In this document: positions 1 through 5,664 of the stretch, piece by piece
Numbering within the stretch: position 1 is the stretch's first letter
Layout of the letters: each line of letters begins with the position of its first letter
Assembly (NCBI GenBank): GCA_023412635.1
Contig: JAEYNI010000094.1
Span: 1-9,903 of the forward strand
Origin: Bacillota bacterium
Lineage (GTDB): Bacteria > Bacillota > Clostridia > Acetivibrionales > DSM-1351
DNA length: 9,903 bases
Reading direction: 5' to 3'
Notes under the pieces: model-generated
Databases searched by the model: none
Seen by the model: the letters and a program-made list of their open reading frames with translations, nothing else
Told to the model about the DNA's origin: nothing
Translations under genes and position numbers: made by a program

Positions 1-770
1 ATTTAGTGACAAGTTTAGTTAAAGATAAGCAACAGAAGTTGGAAGAATTGTCGTATATTGATGAGCATTTCTTGCAAACTCCGGCGGTAGCCATTGAACA
101 AGCATTAAAGGAATTACACGATATGGCCATTCTCGCAAAGGAAAATATAGATCGTGCTTTTGCTTCATTGGTCAACGAAGATATGAGTGAAAGTAAAAAA
201 ATTTCCGATGTTGAATATCGTATTGATTTCTTAACTAATAAGCTCACAAGCTTTTTCATTAAAATTTCATCAGTGACTAAATTTGCTGATGACGAAAAAC
301 TGATTGGCGGATTGCATCATGTAACAAATGATATTGAACGGTTGGGTGATTACGCGGTACTTATGGTAAAAGAGACCAGTTATATGAAAGAAAATAATGT
401 AAAGTTTTTAGATCAGACCAAAGATGAGCTTGACCTGATCTATGAGCATATATCCGAAATGTTCAACTTAGGGTTTGATGCGTTTACAAAGCGTAGAACA
501 GAAAATTTTAGAAAAATTTCAAACCTTCACAAGGAAACTAAAAAACTAATATCCTCTACACGTAACGAACATGTGGTACGCCTAAGTTCCGGAATGTACC
601 CTGTTGAGGTATCAAAAAGCATTTATTCCGTTCTGTTTTCATTGCAAAGAATATCTGATCATATTGTGAACATTGCTTTCTCGATTCGATCCACCACCGG
701 AAGTAAAACAGAAGCATTGCAAGCTATTGAAAGAGAAAAGAAAAAAAAGGAAAATGCAGATAGTAAGTAA
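1..770 (+). CDS. Na+/phosphate cotransporter family protein, C-terminal PhoU-like domain (5' partial)
   Basis: This is the 3' part of a gene that enters from the left edge. The frame is open back to position 3, so the GTG at 6 is probably internal. The visible 250 or so residues are all helical and hydrophilic, with no membrane segment. The opening stretch (YIDEHFLQTPAVAIEQA) is the linker typical of NptA/YjbB-type Na/Pi-cotransporter II-related proteins, in which about 300 residues of membrane domain are followed by a cytoplasmic PhoU-like four-helix domain. The PhoU signature is visible as two related helical repeats, with 'HHVTNDIERLGDYAV' in the first and 'SLQRISDHIVNIAFSI' in the second; their acidic residues are the usual metal-binding positions. 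The C-terminus ends in a lysine-rich tail. The likely role is phosphate uptake, with the PhoU part as a regulatory domain. A free-standing PhoU is less likely because the linker precedes the domain. No clear terminator follows the stop. Confidence 0.8.
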   Translation, partial: LVTSLVKDKQQKLEELSYIDEHFLQTPAVAIEQALKELHDMAILAKENIDRAFASLVNEDMSESKKISDVEYRIDFLTNKLTSFFIKISSVTKFADDEKLIGGLHHVTNDIERLGDYAVLMVKETSYMKENNVKFLDQTKDELDLIYEHISEMFNLGFDAFTKRRTENFRKISNLHKETKKLISSTRNEHVVRLSSGMYPVEVSKSIYSVLFSLQRISDHIVNIAFSIRSTTGSKTEALQAIEREKKKKENADSK

Positions 771-797
771 CAAGTGATGAGGAAAAAACAGATTTTA

Positions 798-980
798 TTA
801 TTGTTTTAGACGGTAATATCCGCCAAGGGAACATAAAAGTACATCCTTTTTCTCATCTCTTATGACCAGTCTATATGGTTCGTATACGGGATAACTGGAC
901 ATAGGACCAATGGAATGATTGTATTGATAAATACCCTCCCATAAATAATTTATATCCTCTTGATTACAATTATTGCTAAA
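798..980 (-). pseudogene. GNAT acetyltransferase remnant (N-terminal fragment)
   Basis: On the minus strand, 60 codons are open from 980 down to a TAA at 798. They read as the start of a GNAT-type N-acetyltransferase: 'NQEDINYLWEGIYQYN', then 'YEPYRLVIRDEKKDV', which is the first helix and the beta-strand/turn that precede the acetyl-CoA-binding core. The core itself, with the R/Q-x-x-G-x-G/A loop, is absent. After 'EKKDV' the sequence no longer looks like the family and stops within 13 codons. There is no start codon at the family's usual place; a stop lies directly upstream (981-983). I read it as a truncated and decayed gene. The family call rests on general resemblance of a short piece, so it is moderate only. 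Confidence 0.45.
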
Positions 981-1432
981 TTAGGCAAATCCATATCGAA
1001 AAAATAAATATAATTCAGGATTATATTGAAAAGCATCTGGACGAAGAAATCAGTGTTCAAAAGCTTTCTCAAATCGCGTCCTTTTCTGAATACCATTTTC
1101 AAAGGATTTTTAAGCAATTTGCATTTGAAAGTTTATACAGTTTTATAAAGAGACTCCGCCTTGAAAAGGCGGTTTTTCTTCTTAGAAGCAACCGAAAGCT
1201 AACAATACAAGACATCGCACTTTCGGTTGGCTTTTCAAATCAGGCATCCTTTGCAAAAGCCTTAAAAGAAAAGTATCATTTGACTGCCAGCCAGATAAAG
1301 AAAATGAATGATTTGGAAATCAATCAAATGATAAATGAAAAACGCACGAATGGAAAAGTATTTACAAATGATTTGTATTACAATAATCCTTTTTTTAATG
1401 TACGAATTTTACTTTGTAATTGTATATATTAG
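980..1432 (+). pseudogene. AraC-type HTH regulator remnant
   Basis: An open frame of 150 codons lies between a TAA at 977-979 and a TAG at 1430-1432, with no ATG, GTG or TTG at its beginning. It encodes a clear AraC/XylS double helix-turn-helix: 'IEKINIIQDYIEKHLDEE', 'LSQIASFSEYHFQRIFK', then 'RLRLEKAVFLL' and 'IQDIALSVGFSNQASFAKA'. An HTH at the very N-terminus is typical of AraC proteins that carry a C-terminal GyrI-like effector-binding domain of about 150 residues. Here that domain is missing and the protein ends in unrelated sequence (FNVRILLCNCIY). It lacks both a normal start and the effector domain, so it is called a pseudogene. Translation from a non-standard start (ATT at 980) cannot be excluded. 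Confidence 0.7.
1156..1177 (+). terminator. Intrinsic-terminator-like hairpin inside the AraC remnant
   Basis: Perfect 7-bp arms CCGCCTT (1156-1162) and AAGGCGG (1166-1172) flank a GAA loop and are followed directly by TTTTT (1173-1177). This is the textbook shape of a Rho-independent terminator. It also encodes the family-conserved 'RLRLEKAVF', so it may have arisen from codon choice rather than selection for termination. If active it would insulate the queT unit from transcription arriving from the left. Confidence 0.45.
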
Positions 1433-1568
1433 AGATACGGAGGTTTAGTATTCTCAAGGAAACAGAATGGAATAAAGAAGTAAATTCCTTGATTGAACAT
1501 AAAAGCCTGTAGTATTGAGAACAGGGATATCAAACTACCATTTTACGGGCATAAAGGATGCTATACTA
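1433..1568. other. Gene-free stretch before the queT promoter
   Basis: No intact gene. One short open frame (1420 to a TAG around 1512) reads '...LKETEWNKEVNSLIEHKSL' and looks like the tail of a lost gene. It contains a 23-bp segment (1473-1495) that recurs with one mismatch at 4492-4514. Confidence 0.4.
1473..1495 (+). repeat. 23-bp dispersed repeat, copy 1
   Basis: This segment, beginning TAAAGAAGTAAATTC, occurs again at 4492-4514 in the same orientation with a single C/T difference. In both copies it reads KEVNSLI in one frame. In the second copy it sits one base after a copied piece of queF. Confidence 0.75.
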
Positions 1569-1597
1569 TTGTTTTATTAATGAAGGTATGATATTAT
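1569..1597 (+). promoter_or_regulatory. Sigma-A-type promoter for riboswitch-queT-queF
   Basis: TTGTTT (1569-1574) and TATTAT (1592-1597) are separated by exactly 17 bp. Transcription would begin near 1604, about 10 nt before the riboswitch aptamer, which is the usual arrangement. Confidence 0.5.
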
Positions 1598-1614
1598 TCA
1601 CCTAATTGAATAAA

Positions 1615-1655
1615 AGACAGTTCGAAATCCATCCTGTCTCTAAACAAAACTAGGA
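1615..1655 (+). ncRNA. preQ1-I riboswitch aptamer
   Basis: This small H-type pseudoknot aptamer senses pre-queuosine-1. P1 is AGACAG (1615-1620) paired with CTGTCT (1634-1639), with a 13-nt loop. A C (1633) sits just before the 3' strand of P1, at the position that reads the ligand in known preQ1-I aptamers. Next comes the hallmark A-rich tail CTAAACAAAACTAGGA (1640-1655), whose closing GGA (1653-1655) can pair with UUC (1621-1623) or UCC (1628-1630) in the loop to form P2. The tail is very close to those of known preQ1-I RNAs. Placement directly upstream of queT and queF, the classic targets of this class, supports the call. Confidence 0.87.
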
Positions 1656-1680
1656 CTCTTCTTTTAGAGGTATCTTTTTT
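1652..1680 (+). terminator. Expression-platform terminator of the preQ1 riboswitch
   Basis: A bulged stem pairs AGGACTCT (1652-1659) with AGAGGTATCT (1666-1675), leaving a 6-nt loop, and is followed by a T run (1675-1680). Its 5' arm shares AGGA with the aptamer's 3' strand. Separately, TCTCT (1637-1641), part of the P1 3' strand, can pair with AGAGG (1666-1670) as an antiterminator. This would give an OFF switch: ligand stabilises P1, frees AGAGG, and the terminator forms. The pairing scheme is worked out by eye. Confidence 0.5.
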
Positions 1681-1743
1681 ATTTTCAAAAGACTTTGTTT
1701 TGTTGGGAGACAATAATAACTTTTGGAAATAAGGGAGAGGTAA

Positions 1744-2268
1744 ATGAAACACTTCAGAGATTCTATAACTGATGAAATGTCTAAAATGCCTAAAGTAACA
1801 AGATTGTCATACTCAGGCGTCGTTATTGCATTATTCGTTGCTGTGATGTTTTTATCGCAAAGCTTTGCTTTCGGGCAATATCAAATAAGGATAGCAACAA
1901 GTTTATATGCTTTGGCTGCTATTCACCCGTTTCTTATAATTCCACTTGGAATAGCAAATTTTCTAAGCAATACTCTTATGGGCGGTTTGGGACCTTTGGA
2001 TATGTTCGGCGGATTGATTGCCGGTATTCTTACCTCGTTAGTATGTTACTATCTGAAAAAGATTAATGTAGTTCTTGTGGCAATCCCAATAATAGTAATT
2101 CCATCGCTTTTGGTTCCCATATGGCTTTCGTATATTTTACACGTCCCATATTTAATGCTTGTCATGAGTATTGGCGTAGGACAAATAATACCAGGTATTG
2201 TCGGAGTTTTAATAGTAAAGTATATCGAAAAGCTGCCAATTAAATATAAGGAGACTATAAAAAAATGA
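1744..2268 (+). CDS. queT: Queuosine-precursor ECF transporter substrate-binding subunit
   Basis: A 174-residue integral membrane protein of the QueT family, the S component of an energy-coupling-factor transporter that takes up pre-queuosine compounds (preQ0/preQ1 or related bases). The first 20 residues are charged and cytoplasmic. Five to six hydrophobic segments follow, roughly at 23-43, 50-72, 80-102, 107-130 and 133-158. The family-typical stretch is visible: 'QYQIRIATSLYALAAIHPF' followed by 'GLGPLDMFGGLIAGI', with the G-P-x-D motif between two helices. A strong Shine-Dalgarno (AAGGGAG, 1731-1737) lies 6 nt before the ATG, which fixes the start. It shares an ATGA overlap with queF, so the two are co-transcribed under the preQ1 riboswitch. 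The shared energising module (EcfA/A'/T) is not in the window and is usually encoded elsewhere. Confidence 0.88.
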   Translation: MKHFRDSITDEMSKMPKVTRLSYSGVVIALFVAVMFLSQSFAFGQYQIRIATSLYALAAIHPFLIIPLGIANFLSNTLMGGLGPLDMFGGLIAGILTSLVCYYLKKINVVLVAIPIIVIPSLLVPIWLSYILHVPYLMLVMSIGVGQIIPGIVGVLIVKYIEKLPIKYKETIKK

Positions 2269-2756
2269 TCAATAATGGAAAACCAATTGAGGGTATATCA
2301 CTACTGGGTAATCACATCGAGTATAGCTATGATTATAATCCTGAAGTACTCGAAAGGGTCGATAATAAGAACAAGGGAAATGACTATTTTGTTAAATTTA
2401 ACTGTCCTGAGTTTACAAGTTTGTGTCCTATAACAGGCCAGCCGGATTTTGCCACAATATATATATCATATGTCCCTGATCAGTTCATTGTAGAAAGCAA
2501 ATCTCTTAAATTATACTTATTCAGTTATAGAAATCATGGTGATTTTCATGAGGATTGTATAAACAAAATCATGAAGGATCTGGCAAGGCTGCTAGAACCT
2601 AAATATATAGAGGTCTGGGGTAAATTTACACCAAGGGGTGGTCTTTCAATTGATCCATTTTGCAATTATGGAAAGGAAGGGACAGATTGGTACGAAACTG
2701 CTAAGAAAAGGCTACATATGCATGATTTATATCCAGAAAGAATAGATAACAGATGA
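2265..2756 (+). CDS. queF: NADPH-dependent 7-cyano-7-deazaguanine (preQ0) reductase
   Basis: QueF reduces the nitrile of preQ0 to the aminomethyl group of preQ1 with two NADPH, in queuosine tRNA modification. At 163 residues it is the short, single-domain YkvM type of Gram-positives with a tunnelling (T) fold. The catalytic Cys54 lies in 'FTSLCPITGQPDF' with the acid Asp61 just after it. The QueF motif 'ESKSLKLYLFSYR' is at 77-89, followed by 'NHGDFHEDCIN' (His91/His95) and the C-terminal 'RGGLSIDPF'. All key residues are present, so the enzyme should be active. Its ATG lies within the last codons of queT (ATGA), with AAGGAG at 2248-2253 as ribosome site. Pairing a precursor importer with preQ0 reductase suggests scavenging of preQ0, or topping up of the pathway; no queC, queD or queE genes are present here. 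A 24-bp piece (2479-2502) is duplicated at 4467-4490. Confidence 0.95.
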   Translation: MINNGKPIEGISLLGNHIEYSYDYNPEVLERVDNKNKGNDYFVKFNCPEFTSLCPITGQPDFATIYISYVPDQFIVESKSLKLYLFSYRNHGDFHEDCINKIMKDLARLLEPKYIEVWGKFTPRGGLSIDPFCNYGKEGTDWYETAKKRLHMHDLYPERIDNR

Positions 2757-2806
2757 TCCACCTTTCCTCCTGTACGATAGTGACTGGATAACAAAATCAT
2801 TCATAA

Positions 2807-4180
2807 TTACTCATTGAGGTATAACATTACCTTATTGTTTATGGCTTCAGCAGTTTTTTCTGCTGAAGTTTTGCCAGCCAGGAAGCTTTTTGTCTCTTCA
2901 GTTAAAATAGATAAAACTCTATAGTCATTAATCTCAGCTTTTGTTATTCCAGTATATAGCTTATCAGCTTTATCACCTAGATTTGAACTTAGCGGTGATG
3001 TTACATATTCAATGAAGCCCACTTCATCACCGAAGACATGTTTCTCTTTTGGGAACTCAGGATTCATATAATATTTGAGTTCCTCTTTCCAAGCTATATT
3101 ATTAACTGGAGTACCTTTAACATAGTTTTTTAAATTATTAACATATGGAATCTGATTTTCCTCCGCCAAGAGCAATTTCAGAAATTCAAAGGCTTCTTGA
3201 GGCTTTTTACAATTTGCATTTATTCCCGCTACAACTCTAACATTTGCTATTATATCTACTTTTTGTTGGTCAGACGGAAAAGGAATCATAAACATTTCTT
3301 CGCCCAAATATTGCTTACAAACTGCATTATAACCAAACAAGTTACTTACTTCCAAGGTATTGTCATCCCTAACAATACCAACTACGCCTTTTGTTAGCAG
3401 TTGAACTGAATTAGCGGTTTTTGCAATATCAGCAGGACATACAGCAGGTTGAAGTTCTTTAAACATATTTAGAACTGATATAAACTCATCAGAATCAAAG
3501 CTTGATTTTTTCTTACTGTAATCAACATATTTCATATAAGTACATTGTATTAAGCTTTCAAAGCTAAAATCATTGCTGAACATGTACTTATCTTTATTAT
3601 TTCTATTATTTGAAAAATCTTTTGCCATATGTGTTAGTTCTGTCCACGTTATACCACCCTCTGGAATATTAAAGCCCTGGCGTGTAATAAAGCCTTTGGT
3701 TGTTATCATAACTGGCAAGTTTGAATACAGGGGTATAAGATTACGCTTACTATTAAATACGCAGCTGTCCATAACAATTTGATTATACTCTTCCATTTTG
3801 AAGGATTTATCCTTCTGTATCAGCTTGTTCAAGTCATATAAGTAATCATTCTCAAGAATCTTATGTAGATTTGGAAATTCCATTGCTCTAAATATCAAAA
3901 CATCTGGTCCTCCGCCTGCCATAAGCTCTGTAATTGCTTTCTCTTTCATTCCTCCTTCATCATTTGCAAAATACCTCTTATCCTGTATTTTAGTTTCTGG
4001 GTGAACTGTATTATAATGATAAATTACGTTATCAATTTTGCTGTTCATCCAACTTAGTACAGTGAGCCCATCTGAGTACTCGTCTTGGTTATCTTTATCA
4101 TCACTATTTTTAGATGAACACGCATTTAAACTAATAATGAGTGCACTAATAATAATTGTTAAAATCACTCTGTTTTTCAT
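2807..4180 (-). CDS. Extracellular sugar-binding lipoprotein (ABC transporter, SBP family 1)
   Basis: This is a substrate-binding lipoprotein of a carbohydrate ABC importer, anchored to the outer face of the membrane. The preferred start at 4180 gives 457 residues and begins with a lipoprotein signal: 'MKNR', a hydrophobic core, then the lipobox 'SLNAC'. GGGGG lies 5 nt before this ATG; an ATG seven codons upstream (4201) has no ribosome site. The mature protein shows the family-1 pattern: 'LTVLSWMN' first strand, 'ITELMAGGGPDVLIFR' (the usual 'xELxAGxGPDV' element), 'LYDLNKLIQKD', and a C-terminal 'EAFEFLKLLLA' helix. The length is normal for the family. The substrate cannot be read directly, but the adjacent AraC regulator, oxidoreductase, GH29 and GH112 genes suggest a fucosylated or galactosyl-HexNAc oligosaccharide. 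No permease or ATPase gene lies beside it, so it is orphaned here. It converges on queF with a 50-bp gap. Confidence 0.82.
   Translation of the reverse strand: MKNRVILTIIISALIISLNACSSKNSDDKDNQDEYSDGLTVLSWMNSKIDNVIYHYNTVHPETKIQDKRYFANDEGGMKEKAITELMAGGGPDVLIFRAMEFPNLHKILENDYLYDLNKLIQKDKSFKMEEYNQIVMDSCVFNSKRNLIPLYSNLPVMITTKGFITRQGFNIPEGGITWTELTHMAKDFSNNRNNKDKYMFSNDFSFESLIQCTYMKYVDYSKKKSSFDSDEFISVLNMFKELQPAVCPADIAKTANSVQLLTKGVVGIVRDDNTLEVSNLFGYNAVCKQYLGEEMFMIPFPSDQQKVDIIANVRVVAGINANCKKPQEAFEFLKLLLAEENQIPYVNNLKNYVKGTPVNNIAWKEELKYYMNPEFPKEKHVFGDEVGFIEYVTSPLSSNLGDKADKLYTGITKAEINDYRVLSILTEETKSFLAGKTSAEKTAEAINNKVMLYLNE
2844..2872 (+). terminator. Candidate terminator of the queT-queF unit
   Basis: Perfect 9-bp arms CTTCAGCAG (2845-2853) and CTGCTGAAG (2860-2868), a T6 loop, a possible extra G-U pair, then TTTT (2869-2872) on the plus strand. 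It lies about 90 bp past the queF stop, inside the 3' end of the convergent binding-protein gene, and no other hairpin is visible in the 50-bp gap between the two genes. On the minus strand it lacks a U run. Confidence 0.45.
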
Positions 4181-4225
4181 GTAACCCCCAACTTTACTCA
4201 TTCAAATATAGTATTACTTTATTAT

Positions 4226-4374
4226 TTAATATATAGTTATTAGGTAAATACCAGACTGGTAACGATAAATATTCGGACTTTCTCCTACTAAAAGCTCAGT
4301 TCGTAATTTTGATTCAAATGGTTTTTCCTCGGACTCAATATAACTGTTTCCTCAATTTCTATATCACTGTACAT
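4226..4374 (-). pseudogene. Possible decayed coding fragment in the binding-protein leader
   Basis: On the minus strand two short open frames follow one another with a one-base shift. The first begins at an ATG at 4374 and reads 'MYSDIEIEETV'. The second (4351 down to a stop at 4226) reads 'ESEEKPFESKLRTELLVG' and then 'ESPNIYRYQSG'. The run 'FESKLRTELLVGESPNIY' resembles the '(K)xxTELxAGxGPDI' element of family-1 solute-binding proteins, so this may be the wreck of a second binding-protein gene. The resemblance is short and could be chance. Confidence 0.3.
4249..4261. repeat. Short perfect inverted repeat upstream of the binding-protein gene
   Basis: TACCAG-A-CTGGTA, 6-bp arms around one base, about 70 bp upstream of the binding-protein start and downstream of its promoter. 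It could be an operator half-pair, but nothing else identifies the binder. Confidence 0.35.
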
Positions 4375-4407
4375 ATTAAATACATTAACTATTTTAGGAA
4401 TATGTTA

Positions 4408-4436
4408 ATTATAAGCTTAAAAAATTAACAGGTCAA
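4408..4436 (-). promoter_or_regulatory. Sigma-A promoter for the binding-protein gene
   Basis: On the minus strand, TTGACC (4436-4431) and a perfect TATAAT (4413-4408) are separated by 17 bp. Transcription would start near 4401, leaving a leader of about 220 nt before the ATG at 4180. The leader contains the decayed frames and the small inverted repeat described separately. Confidence 0.6.
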
Positions 4437-4604
4437 CCATTATTAACCATACATTACATATCGCTAATCAGTTCATTGTAGAAAGCAAATGTAAAGAAGT
4501 AAATTCTTTGATTGTCACTGTTACAGTTCTTTGGTGGGGATAGGGACACACTTGTTACAATAACCGGTACATTTACATGGCGTCCAAAACTGGTTTTAAT
4601 AATT
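4437..4604. other. Intergenic patch with copied sequence
   Basis: There is no gene between the AraC regulator stop (4605) and the binding-protein promoter. The stretch holds a chimeric patch of two short copied segments (4467-4490 from queF; 4492-4514 from the region before queT), followed by sequence such as GGTGGGGATAGGGACACAC that resembles nothing I can assign. No convincing terminator for the AraC gene is visible. Confidence 0.4.
4467..4514 (+). repeat. Chimeric duplicate: queF fragment joined to a second copied segment
   Basis: 4467-4490 is identical over 24 bp to queF 2479-2502 and reads QFIVESK in the same frame sense. After one base, 4492-4514 matches 1473-1495 over 23 bp with one mismatch. 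Both copies are in the same orientation as their sources. A 24-bp exact match within 10 kb is far beyond chance. Confidence 0.8.
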
Positions 4605-5471
4605 TTATCTCGCAAAGCTCTTTCGCGCTGCGGTTGGTGAGATACCCATATGCTTTTTATATGTTCTACTGAAGTAATTTATGTCGTCAAAGCCCACAGA
4701 TAATGCAACTTCGGTAATGCTTAAATCGGTGTTTTTCAACATGGATTCTGCAACAGTCATCCTGATGAAGTTTACATAAGCACTCAATGTCTGACCGGTA
4801 ACAGCCTTAAAAGAATGGCAAAAGTAATACTTATTCATACCTGCTATATCTGCGAGGAGGTCGAGTGAAATCTTCTCTGAGTAATTTGTTTCAATATATT
4901 TAAGCACGTTTTTTATTTTGTTTGTTTTTTTGTTGTAAATGTCATACTCATTAGGTGCTAATACCTTACCTATATGGTTTCTCAGTAATATCACGACTAA
5001 TCTGCTGAGCAATGACTTGATGGATAGTTCGTATGCAAAATCTTTTTTTTCGTACTCGTGGACTATTGTGAGAATACATTCCGATATTGATTCTTTTTCT
5101 TTAATATGATTATTAAAGAGTATAATGTTTTGTTCGATTGGCGAAATGTACCTTGTCAGACATCCATCAATATTTTGACCTTTCAGAAATGAAAGGTCAA
5201 AAATTATGCAATAATAATCAAGTTCAATTGAGACTTTTTCTCCCCGGTGTAGTTCGTTGCTATTGATTAGGATTAGATCACCTTTATTTGCACAAAACGA
5301 ATTATTGTTACATTTAGCTTCAATGCTACCATTAATTATATAAAGAAGCTCAATATGCTCATGCCAATGACTTTGAAAAATTGTGCCTGTTACCTCTGGC
5401 TTATACCTGGCAATTTTTATTGCGATATTTGGATCCGGCATATCCATATGTTCATATAATGAGTAATCCAT
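4605..5471 (-). CDS. AraC-family transcriptional regulator with cupin sensor domain
   Basis: A 288-residue sugar-responsive regulator. The N-terminal cupin (about 25-110) shows 'HWHEHIELLYIINGS' and 'KGDLILINSNELH', the two beta-barrel motifs that bind the effector in AraC-type proteins. A helical linker follows. The C-terminal double helix-turn-helix (about 184-285) shows 'LDLLADIAGMNKYYFCHSF' and 'ITEVALSVGFDDINYFSRTY' and ends with 'MGISPTAAR'. The start at 5471 is chosen because AGGAG (5484-5480) sits 8 nt upstream; the longer reading from 5510 would begin inside a palindrome and has no ribosome site. It is divergent from the oxidoreductase-fucosidase operon and upstream of the binding-protein gene, so it most likely controls both. 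A 12-bp perfect inverted repeat lies within its coding sequence (5173-5202). The inducer is unknown; a fucosylated or LNB-type sugar is an inference from context. Confidence 0.9.
   Translation of the reverse strand: MDYSLYEHMDMPDPNIAIKIARYKPEVTGTIFQSHWHEHIELLYIINGSIEAKCNNNSFCANKGDLILINSNELHRGEKVSIELDYYCIIFDLSFLKGQNIDGCLTRYISPIEQNIILFNNHIKEKESISECILTIVHEYEKKDFAYELSIKSLLSRLVVILLRNHIGKVLAPNEYDIYNKKTNKIKNVLKYIETNYSEKISLDLLADIAGMNKYYFCHSFKAVTGQTLSAYVNFIRMTVAESMLKNTDLSITEVALSVGFDDINYFSRTYKKHMGISPTAARKSFAR
5173..5202. repeat. Perfect 12-bp inverted repeat inside the AraC gene
   Basis: TTTTGACCTTTC (5173-5184) and GAAAGGTCAAAA (5191-5202) are exact reverse complements around the 6-base spacer AGAAAT. 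It encodes FDLSFLKGQ at the end of the cupin domain. No U run follows on the mRNA strand, so it is not a standard terminator. Confidence 0.8.
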
Positions 5472-5502
5472 AATATACACTCCTGACAATATTGTGCTAA
5501 TA

Positions 5503-5536
5503 AAAAGCAATTGGATTCATGAATTCAATTGCTTTT
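5503..5536. promoter_or_regulatory. 34-bp near-perfect palindrome, candidate operator between divergent genes
   Basis: AAAAGCAATTG (5503-5513) and CAATTGCTTTT (5526-5536) flank a perfectly symmetrical ATTCATGAAT (5515-5524); only the G5514/T5525 pair breaks the symmetry. It starts 2 bp from the -10 box of the AraC promoter and covers the expected transcription start, where a bound repressor would block transcription. Read as minus-strand RNA it is an AT-rich hairpin followed by a short U run, so leader attenuation is an alternative. Confidence 0.6.
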
Positions 5537-5537
5537 C

Positions 5538-5565
5538 ATTATATAATAAATGCGAATAAAGTCAA
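5538..5565 (-). promoter_or_regulatory. Promoter of the AraC regulator
   Basis: On the minus strand, TTGACT (5565-5560) and TATAAT (5543-5538) are separated by 16 bp. The predicted start, near 5531, lies inside the 34-bp palindrome. A comparably good plus-strand promoter for the oxidoreductase was not found; only a lone TATAAT at 5635-5640 is visible, which suggests activator dependence. Confidence 0.55.
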
Positions 5566-5664
5566 TGTATAGACATAATATTGAATTATGTGTGTTTCCT
5601 ATATCGAAAAGAAGTATATTAATATGATAAGCAATATAATGCAATTGTATATGGAGGAATATTT

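Noticed and set aside
6..8. GTG as true start of the PhoU-domain gene
   Set aside because: The frame is open to the window edge and the protein begins mid-linker of a longer transporter family, so the gene starts outside the window.
3197..3782. Two plus-strand open frames of 66 and 69 codons
   Set aside because: Both lie antisense within the binding-protein gene and have no ribosome site or protein-like composition.
4181..4201. ATG at 4201 as start of the binding protein
   Set aside because: No ribosome site upstream, and it would place seven extra residues before a normal lipoprotein signal; the ATG at 4180 has GGGGG at the right distance.
4515..4604. G-rich stretch (GGTGGGGATAGGGACACAC) as the end of a mobile element
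   Set aside because: No second end, inverted repeat or transposase piece is visible in the window, so a mobile element is not supported.
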